Positions 47,235 to 59,149 of a DNA stretch of 64,000 bases are shown in pieces. The notes under the pieces were generated by a model, which worked only from the letters and a program-made list of their open reading frames with translations, had not been told where the DNA came from and did not search any database. The position numbers and the translations under genes are program-made. The stretch's first letter is position 1, and each line of letters starts with the position of its first letter. The DNA lies in contig OZ017803.1 in assembly GCA_963969395.1 (NCBI GenBank), positions 16,182,001 to 16,246,000 of the forward strand, in the 5' to 3' direction. Source of the stretch: Pseudoscleropodium purum. Taxonomy: Eukaryota; Streptophyta; Bryopsida; Hypnales; Brachytheciaceae.

Positions 47235-47590
47235 ATAATTTACTTCCCCCAATTAGAGATAATATAAATTAAATTTTATTCACCCCCCCACACACCCCTC
47301 ACTTTCCCCAATCAAAAATAATTTAAATTAGATTTTATTTAGTTCACCCACCCTCCCCTTCTTTATAATTTGATGTCAACAAAACTTGACAATGAATATG
47401 GGATATATATTCCAATATCCCAATTCATATCCCAATATAAAATCTCAATATGTATATGTATTCATATAAGTACCCATATATCCATATTTTGGGAGATCAA
47501 CGATTTGGGGGGGGAGGGGGGGGGGGGTTGCGTAATTTTTATAAAAAAAATGAATGCCTCTAGTTTGGGGGGATTGACGGGGGCTAGTTA
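47235..47590 (+). repeat. C-tract/ATAC repeat, copy 2
   Basis: The same layout as 45595-46060: C-rich tracts (CACCCCCCCACACACCCCTC), then ATATCCCAATTCATATCCC-type words, GGGAGATCAACGA, and a G run at about 47507-47527 interrupted once. Confidence 0.5.
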
Positions 47591-49049
47591 ATTAATTGCC
47601 CAATTTTGTTTCTATCTTTTCTACTCATTGTCATTGTGTGAATCTTTGGACATGACACATAAATCGTGGCAAGTAGTGCTTTCCAAAGTTTAATGGCCAG
47701 AATCAATATTGCAACATGATCAACAAAATGACTTTGTAGTCAAGTGCATGGATTAGAGTGTAAGAAACATAAGTAACTAACATTTGCAAATGACATTAAA
47801 GCATGTTAGGATAGAGAAGCAAGTAATATATCATAGTTTGTTACACATTCAAGTTGTATCATACTAAATTGGTACAATATATAGAAATTGTGGTTATTGA
47901 TTAGTTTTTAGCATGAAATATATTTGAAAATGAAATTTATGTATGAAACGCGATAACTTTTTTAGTCTACTTTTGTATACATAAAGTTTGGAGTTTACAT
48001 TTAATGTACCTAAATTGCATGTAATAGAACAAGGGCTTAAATCACCCCTTAGTTTGCTTAAATTTGGATACAAAAAAACAACTAGTTTATTAGAGCAATA
48101 TTTTATCCTATAAATACTCACCTACACATGTATTGGCATTATTGATGGTGGCAATTGTACAAGGCTATAAAATGCAATCATTAGAAGGGATTTCACGATA
48201 ATGGAAATCTATGAGTTTCCAAGCTTTGGAGAACAAGAGAACTACACCACAACATCAATATAATGTGGCCAAACCCTACCACATCAAATAAAATTATTTT
48301 TTTTGAAAAAAAAAATTCTTAAAACTTTCTTTTTGATTTGAAGAGTTTGGTTTATTTTAGTGACAACTAGTCGTTCCTTCATTGTGGAGGAAACATCAAA
48401 GAGAATAGGCCTACAATGGGCTTTTGTTGCCCTCAAATCCCCTCTAATGTCCCATATCCCAAATGCAAGAATTTTGATTTGCGTGTGGTATATAGGTGCA
48501 CATAATATATTGGTTTGTTAGTCCAATGACTTTTTTAAGCTATTGGGCAATATACTGACTCTTTTGTCAAGAAATATATGATTTCAAGTATTGATAATTT
48601 CTCTTATATTTACATGCGCACAAACATGTGTGCGTGTGTGTGTGAAAAGAATCCATCATCTAGGTTCACAAGGCTAAGATAGTTGAACCATTAGAATCCA
48701 TTGAAAAGAGGGAAGAACTAAGGTTTTCTTCCTTTAGAATAGCAAAAAATAAATAACTGAGGTTCAAATTCCTTTTTAGTGGAAAATGGAGCTCTTTAGT
48801 TCTATCTCTAATTTTGCTTCCACCAATGAAAACTCACAAACATGCAACTTGTGGGAAAAGGATTGAAACTTTGCATGAGAATCTCAAGTTCAGAGGTTAA
48901 TCCTAAAACAACAGTTTGGTCACCATGAAAATAATTCGTTTTGGTAAAATATGAATAATTTGTTTAAATAAGTTTTGAAGAACTCATTGGAGTAAAAGAC
49001 GTCTTTTTTTGCACAAAATTCCAATGATGAACATTATTTATTTATATTT
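47591..49049. other. AT-rich spacer
   Basis: No gene is recognised. A short GTGTGCGTGTGTGTGTG run lies near 48630. Confidence 0.4.
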
Positions 49050-49853
49050 TAATCCCTAAAGTTCCAAGATCATTTTTCATCAAATTCTACTCAGAATTTC
49101 CATTTCTATTGCAAAACGCAAAAACATTTAAAATCTTTTTTTTATATATCAAACCATAGAATCTTGTACTAGACTTGTATAAGATTGTGTGGAAGAAATT
49201 TCACAAACTTTAACAACATGTACTCAAAGATATTTGAGTTTGAAGTAAAAAAACAATTATTATTGCATCTTAGTTAATTAGATTTTAAGGCTTTGAATTT
49301 TCTTAGCTTAAAATTATTGTACTACCAATATTGAATATCAATTTTTTATATTGAAGAATTGAATTGAAAGTCTAGGAAAAAAATTCAAAAAATAGCTCAC
49401 TTGATTTTCAATCTTTAATAATTGTCAGATAGAAATAGATATGATATTGAAGGAAAACTAAATCATTAATAGGTTTAAAATAGAATTGAAACACAATAAT
49501 TCCAATGGTGGGATTATTATAGTGGGGGAACTAAATCATTAATAGGTATAAATAGAATGAATCAAATATTTCCATGTAAACAAAAACACTTTCTATAAGA
49601 AACAAAATTTTGAAATTTAATTTTGACTTTTTGTGGTTTGTTTTTGTTTCTTAGCAAAACCCATTTTGGACTCAAGTTAGCACAACTTTTGCTCCAAGCA
49701 CTGATTCAAATAAAGTTATATTCCGACAAAGCTAATGTGTGTTTTTTTATCTTCAAAAAATGTTTTGAAAAATCACAATAAAAATTGAGACCATAGAAGC
49801 TCACCCCAAATCCATTTTGTTTTCCTAGGAGACAACGAGACTTTAGAAGTTAA
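49050..49853. mobile_element. CCCCTAAAGT-family element
   Basis: Starts TTAATCCCTAAAGTTCCAAG and ends GACTTTAGAAGTTAAAT. Interior blocks (ACCATAGAATCTTGTACTAGACTTGTAT; TGAATATCAATTTTTTATATTGAAGA) match copies at 51-54 kb. Decayed. Confidence 0.6.
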
Positions 49854-50038
49854 ATAGAAGGATTTTCTGCCATCCATAAGCCATTTTTTGACCTTTCCAT
49901 CTTTATAGGGATGATTCAAGACTAAGTGGTGCATTTATTATTGAGACCACATTTCGAAATGAACTTGCAATTGCAAACCAAGTTCCTCCCACTTTACAAT
50001 TTACTCTATTCCAAACATATGCTTCATTCTTTGCTAAC

Positions 50039-50061
50039 CTTCTTCTTCTTCTTCTTCTTCT
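50039..50061. repeat. (CTT)n microsatellite
   Basis: About 23 bases of CTT repeats. Confidence 0.9.
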
Positions 50062-50389
50062 ATGTACCAAAAACGTTAACCTTGTGACATTGTTGCTGAC
50101 ACTAATTATTTGATAAATGACATAGAATCTTTCCATATAAGACAAAAGCAAAGATGTTCACCGTTGAAATTTTGTGCGAAAAGATAAGGTCTTGCACAAA
50201 CACTAGTTTGCCCCTCCAAAGAGTGATTTTGGATTTAATTTTTCAATTTTTTTAAAGCAAATTATTTTCCATGGTATCAAAATGGATGATTTCCACGGTG
50301 ACAAGCCCCGTCATTTCAGGGTTAATTATGAAAAAAAAATCAAACCATCCTATGAGACCAGTTAAAGTTAGAACAATTGCACATGAGAA

Positions 50390-50866
50390 TTAGGGCAACG
50401 AGCACACATTCAATTACAGCAAGAGAATCATGGATGCCAGCGCACAGTACAGTACAGCAGTAGGACCTACCTTTTAGTTAGTAGTGACATTCATGAGAGT
50501 TGAAAGTCGTAAGTAAGTACACATCACCGCAGTTTCCGACGGTGATGGGTACAACGGTAATGGGTCCGACGGTGATGGGTCCTCTCTGTTCATCCGTATC
50601 CCGAACTAGTATGGATGAGTAAATTCAGTTTTGGATGAATGATGCCCAACACCCCCACTTGTCCCCCACGTCCGTCCAGCATTGGGAGGTCTCATCTCTT
50701 TCATGATGCCCACTGATCTGATTGGGCATCAAGTCCAAGACACAGCCAGTGTACTTGGGCATGGACTTGCTCTCAACGAACAGAACCATTCGTTCGTTCG
50801 TCAACGGAATTCATCCGCTTCTTCTGGAACTGCCACCCTGGTCGGACATTTCAATTTCCGTTAAAA
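50390..50866. other. Moderate-GC patch, not recognised
   Basis: A GC-richer block in AT-rich surroundings. It has a short tandem CGACGGTGATGGGT motif (about 50537-50582). The longest frame, at 50682-50864 (plus strand, 60 codons), has no known domain. It could be the remnant of a host exon or promoter. Confidence 0.3.
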
Positions 50867-50871
50867 CTTTA

Positions 50872-51766
50872 CCCCCCTAAAGTCCCAGTGTCCCCCTCGG
50901 GGGACAAATCAGATTTTGAGGCAAGTTTTGTGACCTCAATTTTTGGTGAATTGTTTTGAAACTTTCCCGCAAGATAGAAAAAATTGATTGTCTACGTGGA
51001 AATATCATTTTTATTTCAATTGGTGCTCGGAGCAAAAGTTATACCACAAAAAGCCTAAACTGAACTCGGCGGGCACTATAAAACAAATCGCAAAAAATCA
51101 AAATAAATTTTAATTTTTTTTTCCTGAAATGTTTTAATTTTGTTTACATGTGAAGCTTTGATTGGTTCTATTTGGACTAATACGGAGAAAGTTAAGGACA
51201 ATCTTGTTTTTTGGGCAATTTTAGCATCTTCTTAAAAAAATAACTTGTAGGATTCATTTTTTAATGCAATTTCTCACAATTTCTTTTTGAAAATGTTGTG
51301 TTTGCTTGCTAAAACAATCTCACCATTGGAATATATGTCTTTCAATCCCATCTTGAAGTTATTAATGATTTAGTTTTTTTTTCCAATCTTGGACCTATTT
51401 CTACTTAGCATTTTTTTAAAGAATGAAAATCAAGTGTGTTTTAAAAAAAAAAATCCTAGCCTTTCAACTCAATTTTTCAACATAATTTTTTTTTTAAATT
51501 CGAAGTTTGTAGTGCAAAAAAATTGCATAATTGGCGGCCAATGTTCAAAAAAACTTTCTTTTTCAACTTTGAATGCTAATATCTTCCAATCTATACGGTC
51601 AAACTTCATGAAATTTTTACCACATGAGCTTAGACAAGTGAAGTACAAGATCCTATGGTTAGATTCTGAAAAAAATATTTCTTTTTGTTTTCTTGAGTGA
51701 ATGCAACAAAATTGGTAGTTTTGAGTGATTTTTGACAGAAAAATGGCCTTGGGACTATAGGGGTCA
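50872..51766 (-). mobile_element. CCCCTAAAGT-family element, copy A
   Basis: Begins with ACCCCCCTAAAGTCCCAGTG and GGGGGACAAATCAGATTTTGAG, and ends GGCCTTGGGACTATAGGGGTCAA. It is the inverted counterpart of 52971-53900, with long shared blocks such as AGCAAAAGTTATACCACAAAAAGCCTAAACTGAACTCGGCG. No transposase frame is present. Confidence 0.75.
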
Positions 51767-51994
51767 ATGCCAAGAAGGGTAACATGTGTAATCATTTATT
51801 GGTGGATACTGAAGAACTAATAGATACATAGAATGGTCAAGACATACTACTTTAGAAAATTCACAGAAAATAGAATTTAATTGAAAAATTATAATTCCAC
51901 TTGGTTCCACTTGTGAATAAAACATACACCATTGAAAAATATGTACCCATCCTACTTTTGACCCCAAGATTGCAAATCAAGGTGGTATTAGGGT

Positions 51995-52888
51995 AGACCA
52001 TTGTCCCTTCAAGAGACAAATGGGATTTCAAGCAAGTACCTACAAGTTGAAATTTTTTCTTGATTTCTTGAAACTTTTTTAGAAGGTATAAAATTGATTA
52101 GCTTCATGGGAATATAATTTCTTTTTTCAATCAATGCCTAAGAACAAAAGTTATGCCCTAATAAGCTCAAAATAGGGGACGGGGGGTAGGTAAAAAAATT
52201 TATAAATTTAGATCTTTTGTTTTTAAAATTCTTTTACCTTGTAGATTATTTTTTTGTTCATGTAAAGCTTTGATTCATTCCAAGTAAATTTTTTATGAGA
52301 AAGTTATAAACAATCTTCTTTTTAGGGCAATTAAAGCATCTTTTTGAAAAAATAACTTGTAGGATTCATTTTTGAATGTAATTTTTATAATTAAAAAAAA
52401 ATAAAATTCACATGGTTTATCTTGATTGTTAGAACAATCTTGATATTGGGATTAGTGCATTTTATTCTATTTTAGAGATATTAATAATTTAGATTGTCCT
52501 TCTATCTTGTACCTACTTCTTCTTATCCATTTCTTAAAGAATAAAAATTAAGCTTTGATGAATTCTTTTTTTTCTTCCTAGATTCTCAACTCAATTCTAT
52601 ACCACAAAGATTTAAAATTTAAAACTATTTAGTGCAAAAGATAAAAATAAAAAATGTTCAAAGTCAACAAATCTAGTGTTGCAATGTGTTGAAAAACTTA
52701 TTTTTATTACTTTAAATGCACTGTGTGGTCGAAAAAAAATTCCACATACTTTCATACTAGTTAGGTGTAATATCCTATGGTTAGATGCAAAAGGAAAAAA
52801 AATTAATTCTTTTACTTTTTGTTATAGAAATAGTAGTTTTGATTGTTTTTTGGCAGAAAAAAGGCCTTCATCTTTTAAGGGTTAGTTG
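51995..52888 (-). mobile_element. CCCCTAAAGT-family element, copy B
   Basis: Same orientation as copy A, more diverged. It runs from TTGTCCCTTCAAGAGACAAATG to AAAAGGCCTTCATCTTTTAAGGGTTAG. Confidence 0.65.
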
Positions 52889-52970
52889 GAGAATTTTGGT
52901 GATTGCCTTGGTCATGTAACCATATCTTTACAAGGTTAATGTGCATGTTTTTGTTCATGATCCATACCAT

Positions 52971-53900
52971 AACCACTAAAGTCCCAAGGCCATTTTTTTG
53001 TCAAAAAACACTCAAAACTGCCATTTTTGTTGCATTCACCCAAGAAAACAAAAAAAATCATTTAAAAAAGATCTAACCATAGGATCTTATACTTTACTTG
53101 TATTAGTTTATGTAATAAAAATTTCATGAAGTTTGACCATATAGACTGGAAAATATTAGCATTCAAAGTTGAAAATGAAAGTTTTTTTGAGCATTGGCCT
53201 ACAATTTTAGATGACTTTGACTGCCAATTGTAAGTTTTTTTGCACTACAGACTTTGAATTAAAAAAAATTTATGTTGAAAATGGAGTTGAAAGTCTAGGA
53301 ATTTAAAACAAAACAAAACAAAAAATACTTGATTTTTAGTCTTTAAAAAAATGCTAAGTAAAGATAGGTCCAAGATTGAAAAAAAACTAAATCGTTAATA
53401 ACTCCAAGATAGGATTGAAAGACAATAATCCCAATGGTGAGATTTTTTTAGCAAGAAAACACAACATTCTCATAAAAAGAAATTGTGGAAAATTGTGAAA
53501 ATTGTATTAAAAAATGAATCCTACAAGTTATTTTTTCAAAAAGATGCTAAAATTGCCCGAAAAACAAGATTGTCCTCAACTTTCTCATTATTAGGTTGAA
53601 TAGAACGAATCAAAGCTTCACATGTAGACAAAATTAAGATGTTTTAGGGAAAAAAAAATCAAAATTTATTTTGATTTTTTGCAATTTGTTTTGTATTGCC
53701 CGCCGAGTTCAGTTTAGGCTTTTTGTGGTATAACTTTTGTTCCTAGGCACCAATTGAAATAAAAATTATATTCCCACGTAGACAATCAGTTTTTCTATCT
53801 TACGAGAAAGTTTCAAAACAATTCTTCAAAAATTGAGGTCATAGGAACCTGCTCAAAATCTGATTTGTCCCCCTAGGGGATAATGGCACTTTAGGGATTA
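52971..53900 (+). mobile_element. CCCCTAAAGT-family element, copy C
   Basis: Starts AACCACTAAAGTCCCAAGGC and ends TGGCACTTTAGGGATTAA. About 930 bases, and the most complete copy by eye. It lies opposite to copies A and B, so RNA crossing the cluster could pair with itself over hundreds of bases. Confidence 0.75.
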
Positions 53901-55394
53901 AGGCTCTGATTTTGTTAGAAAAGTAAATGGATTTGAATGAGTTCTATGGTGGAGATGGGGCCAGAACTTAGATGGCAGAAATAGATTGATCTACCTTATT
54001 GGACCAATAGGTACATTATTTTTTTCTATAGTTAATAGTAAAGTCATCTATTGGATCACTCTTATCTGCATTGTCCTTATGAGGTTAAGGTATATGACCT
54101 ATTTCTCACAATGTTGAGCATTTCAATATAAGTTTAGTTGAATGATGGTGGGGGATGATTTTTTTAGTCAATAATTCTAAATAAGGAAGATAACACTATT
54201 TTTTTTGCTAATTTTTCATCAAGTTTGGAATTTGTAAAAATTAACAAAGTGTAGATAACTATTTGATTTGTTTTCAACCTATAGACAAACCTATTTCTAA
54301 AAAGCACTATATGAAAAATTGGTTATTTTAGCAATTTCATTAGGTGTCAAATGTGTTATTTGTCACATTATAATTGCTAATTGGAAATCTTGGTAAAAAA
54401 TAAGTCATATACCTTATATACCTTAAACTTAGGACCAAGCTAAAAACATTCAAATTTTTTTTTATCACTCTCATTGATAAAGAGCTTAGAAAATAGCCTC
54501 CAATTTGACCATTTTACTTTAGTAGTAGCTTCAACACTCAAATGTATAATATTTAATTAAAGTCCAAAAGAAAGGTTAGGCAAGACAAAGCTATTTAGAT
54601 TGAACTTTGGGGGGAGATGCCATAGGGACAAATTGCACCATCTAAAAACAAATTTCTACTTTTTGCCAAATAAAACTAGTCACTTTTTTCTAAAAGAATT
54701 TCATTTCTATTTAAATTGTGGATGAAGTTGACAAATTTCGATGAAAAAATACATGAATATAATTGAAAAGTATTTTTTGGTCCAAAAGATGAATGGATAT
54801 AGAATAATTGTGCTTCACTAAATTTTAAGTGATCACCATCTCAACACTTTTTTAGAAACAAAAAAAAACTTGTTATTTTAGGCAACCATTCAAAATTGAA
54901 TAAATTATGGGCATCTTGCAAGCTTGGAATACTTCATTTAATAGTTTCAAGGAAGACACAAGGTTCTCATCTAATAGAATGTACATAGTACTTAGATAAG
55001 ATTGCAATAAATAGCCAACACTTGTCTCTAGAGAAAGATATCGTGGTTCTTCTTCAATTGATTAAATTTCCAAATATTAGGCAAGATCTTAACGTAATTT
55101 TAAAAAAAAAATAGGCAAAATTTATTAATATTATTTTCTGGCAAAGTTTTTAGTAAATTATTGTAATGAAAATATTGAATTTTTTGGCTTTCAAGTATAA
55201 TCTATCATTAATTAACCTTGAAGTTAAAAGGCAATATTGTCAAACTTTGAAGTCCATCACTTTCTATCTTCCATTTTGTCATCAATCTATAATTAAGTGC
55301 ACAAAGTTATGAAATTTTGTTACATTTTCATCCCAATGGATGGTCACATTCTATCATTATACATTTCCATCCAAATTTCAAAGCACTATTGATT
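53901..55394. other. AT-rich spacer
   Basis: No gene or clear repeat is recognised. Confidence 0.45.
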
Positions 55395-56040
55395 TTAACC
55401 CCTAAAGTTCCAAGGCCATTTTCCTATCAAAAACCACTCAAAACTGCCATTTTTGTTGTGTTCACTCAAGAAAACAAAAAAAATCATTTTTTTAGAACCT
55501 AACCATAGGATCGTGTACTTCACTTGTTTAAGCTCGTGTGGTAAAAATTTCGTGAAGTTTGACCATATTTGGAAGATGTTATCATTCAAAGTTGAAAAAT
55601 AAATTTTTTTGGAACATTGGCCTACAATTTCAGATAACTTTGACTGCCAATTGTAAAAGTTTTTTACACTAATTTTTAAGAAGATGCTGAAATTGCTTCC
55701 AAAACAAGATTGTCCTTAACTTTCTCATTATTAGTCCAAATAGAACGAATCAAAGCTTCATATGTAAACAAAAATAAAACATTTCAGGAAAAATAAAATA
55801 AAATTTATTTTGATTTTTTGTGATTTTTTTTGTGCTGCCCATTGAGTTCACTTTCAAGATTTTTATGGTATAACTTTAACTCCCAGCACCAATTGAAATG
55901 AAAATTATATTCCCATGTAGACATTCAGTTTTTCTATTTTATGGGAAAGTTTCAAAACAATTCATCAAAAATTGAGGTCATATGAACTTACCTAAAATTT
56001 GATTTGTCCCTTGAGGGAATAATGGGAATTTAGGGGTTAA
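55395..56040 (+). mobile_element. CCCCTAAAGT-family element, copy D (internally deleted)
   Basis: Ends are the cleanest in the window: TTTTAACCCCTAAAGTTCC on the left and GGAATTTAGGGGTTAA on the right. Same orientation as copy C, but about 280 bases are missing after the TTTTTTACACT block near 55670. Confidence 0.75.
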
Positions 56041-57469
56041 AAGGTCACATTTTCATCCACACTATCTTTCATCTACTTGTTCTTCTATACCCCATTGACT
56101 TCCTTATAGCTTATGAATGAAACCTTGCAGATTGATGAAACCTTATTAGCACCATTACATTGCAATAGAATTTGTTCTAATATACAATATGCAAACTGTG
56201 TCATAATTTCATTCTTCATTATTTTTGTCAAGTTTTCATTTCTATAGATTTTCATCCATTCATTCCTACTAATCCCTTATAGCATCTCCAATGCTTCTCA
56301 ATTAGGCTTTCAAGGTTCATAGAACCATTTTGGTGTTATTGCATTGCAACAAAATCCATTTTAGTATTTAAATATGTATATGATAATAAAGCCCTTGGTA
56401 ATTTGCCCTATTAGTGTGTGTTACAAAATGAAATTACATATGTCATTAATATTTTACAAGGAAAGCATATTTTTCAATAGGAATGAAAATATAATGTACC
56501 TAATTTCATCTCAATGTTCACACTAAGTAGACTACACTTGTAAAATATTCATTCAATTAGAATGAGGGGGCTTATACACTAATTGAATCAATTGAACAAC
56601 CAATAAATTTATATAAATTGAATAATTGTGGTAAATAATGTATGAAAGTAAAATGTATTATTAAGATAAATTTAGAGGTTTTCATCATTAAATCTCTTGG
56701 TTTTTTTGCAAATGACTCAAAATTGTAATTTGGGCCAATTATAAAAAAATTTAAATTCTAAAGATAAAAAATATACTTTTCGTGAAGTTTTGAATGTAAA
56801 ATAACATTGTTTAACTAGCAAGGCCATTTGCCTTCTTAGACATGTAGATCATTGTCCAATTATACTTCATTTAAATATTATGGTTCATAATTTGGTAAAA
56901 TGAAATTCAAATTGCTCTAGAAATCACATGAAGAAATATACCATTTTCTACGAGATCTTTAGGATATGAGAATTCTTGATTTTTTTATATTATATAAATC
57001 CTTCAAATCAATTTGAAACAATTTTGTAAAGTTTCTAGACATTATTAGAGTTAATTGTGAAGGTTGTCCCCACTTGTAATAGTGGTATCAAAGGAAGGTT
57101 TAACTAAGAATAATACAAATGAAACATAATATCAAATTCATTAGATTGTAGTTTTAGTGTTCCAAGGAATTTTGTCCTATGTTTTTTTCAACCTTAAGCT
57201 CTTTGTCATGCATTGCACACACTTTATGATGAACTTTATTGAATGAATAATTAGTCTAATCTTGATGCTTTACATCTTGATGTCTTTAAATATACAATTG
57301 TCAAAATCAAACTCATAATTTTTAACACTTGTTAATTTTGTCCAAAACACCTGAATCATTGAGGGTTAACCTTATGAATGAAACATCTTCGAAATATTCA
57401 ACTGCTACCCATTTACCGGTACCGGTATTGTGGAAAACATTTTGACTTCCTAATTAATGTTCATTGTGG
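56041..57469. other. AT-rich spacer
   Basis: No gene is recognised. Composition changes sharply to GC-rich near 57470, marking the gene island. Confidence 0.45.
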
Positions 57470-59149
57470 GCTAGTGGCCACAAATAGACGGGCGGGGATT
57501 TTAAAGGCCGGCAACTGAACGACGGAGCCCCAACGGACGTATGGACCATAACCGTCCTCTCAATACCCGCCCATCCCCTTTCCTGATAGATACCCTCCCG
57601 TTCCGGGTCCCGGCAGCCCTGACAGAGTCTGCGAGAGAGACGAAGCCCGCGTCCACAAAGGCTCTACGGTAGTGTGTTGCCGGAGTTCATTGCAAAGGCA
57701 GCGAGAGCGCCATCCTCCGGAGCCCTCCGCATGCCTGCCATGCCATGCCAGCAGACTTGAGACTGTTTGTCTTTCTCCCGATTGCCTGCAATCCACCATC
57801 CCTGGAATTTTGTGTTTTTTTCCACGTCGAGAATGACAAGTTCTTTCGTAAGAACGTGAATGTTCGTTTGTTGTAACATCAAGCAAACACCACCGCCCAC
57901 GTGGTGGAGGTTTGTGGACTGCAATCAGGGAGCCAGAAAGTAAGGTGTGGTCACGGAGAGTGTAACCCTAGGTTTTGGTGGCTTGAGGTTCGCTGGGAGT
58001 TTCGTATCGAGGTTTCAGGGTTTCAGGGGAAATGCGCGTCTTGACAGAGCATTTGCTGATCAATTCGCCTCCCTGGGGAAGAAATCGTGCTTTGGATTGC
58101 CATGGTCTTGGATTCTGTGTGGGAGGTTTAGCGTGTTGCTGAGAATTGAGTTTGCGCGCATCGTCGGTAGCTTTGAACGGGTGGAAACCCTAGTTTCGAG
58201 GGGTGGAGGTTGCACTTTTCGGTGGCATTGGATCTTGTAGGGGGTGGACGATGAGAATCTGTGGTTTAAGGAGAATGGAGTTGGTTTAGGGTTTGGCCGG
58301 GATAACGTGTCATCGAGTTATGGTCACTGTTCCAAGGTTTATGCAAGGTTATTACATGAGGCTTTTTAATTCTGTGAACCGGGACGTGCTCTTTAAGCAA
58401 TCCGATGGACTGGACTGCACAATTGCTCAGGGCCGAGGGGTTTTGTGGACTGATTACACTTTGAGGACTGTTGCTTATTAAGATCGAGGTGGTTCTTTGG
58501 AGTGCCCTAGACCGAACCGAGTTTGGGGCTTGTACTCATTTTTCCATTATTTCGGTTCAGAATTGACGGGAATGTCATTTACCGATTGCCTGCCGGCATT
58601 TTGGGATATCTAAAAGCTCGTGAACAATCTTGGAACAGTGAGTGTGGACTGTGACGGTAGGATCTGTTTTGCTCTACCATCTGTCGCATCTTTCGGAGCT
58701 ATTGAATACCTTGGCAAACTTGTAATCCAGATACACGGCTCTCTTACTGTGAGCCTTACTTGAGCTGCGTGGATATCATTTTACGAAAGCCAGAAGGATT
58801 GGGGAGCCTTGCCTTTCGGATGCTGTTCAGATTTTTAAATGCATATCTGATGATAGCCTCCATAACTTGGAAAGTGATGGTTTAACATTGTAGCTGCTCG
58901 ACAATTGGTGCTCTTGAAAGACGGGAAAATAGCTGTGGTTGTGGAAGAGGAAAGCAAAGGAAGAGACAGCAATCAATAAAATTTGGGAAGAATTACAAAG
59001 GAAAAGAGCCAAAGTGGAGAGAGAGACTAGCTGGTTGAATGTGGTGACATGGTGCAGCAGTGGCAGTGGGGTACGCCTCTCTTCACTGGGTCCGGGCGGT
59101 CTCCTTGCCTCTGCGAGCTGCTGTGCTTTGACCTACACACGGATACGAA
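57470..59149 (+). promoter_or_regulatory. Promoter and 5' leader of the MSRCYPFPPPGYE gene
   Basis: GC content is clearly above the flanks. There is no long recognised frame, and the short frames (57947-58240, 58293-58481, 58939-59313) overlap the leader and are not conserved-looking. The leader is long and probably contains an intron, but its splice sites cannot be fixed from sequence alone. Confidence 0.45.

Noticed and set aside
57560..58481. Short frames on both strands upstream of the MSRCYPFPPPGYE gene
   Set aside because: No motif, inconsistent with the splice pattern, and expected in GC-rich leader DNA.
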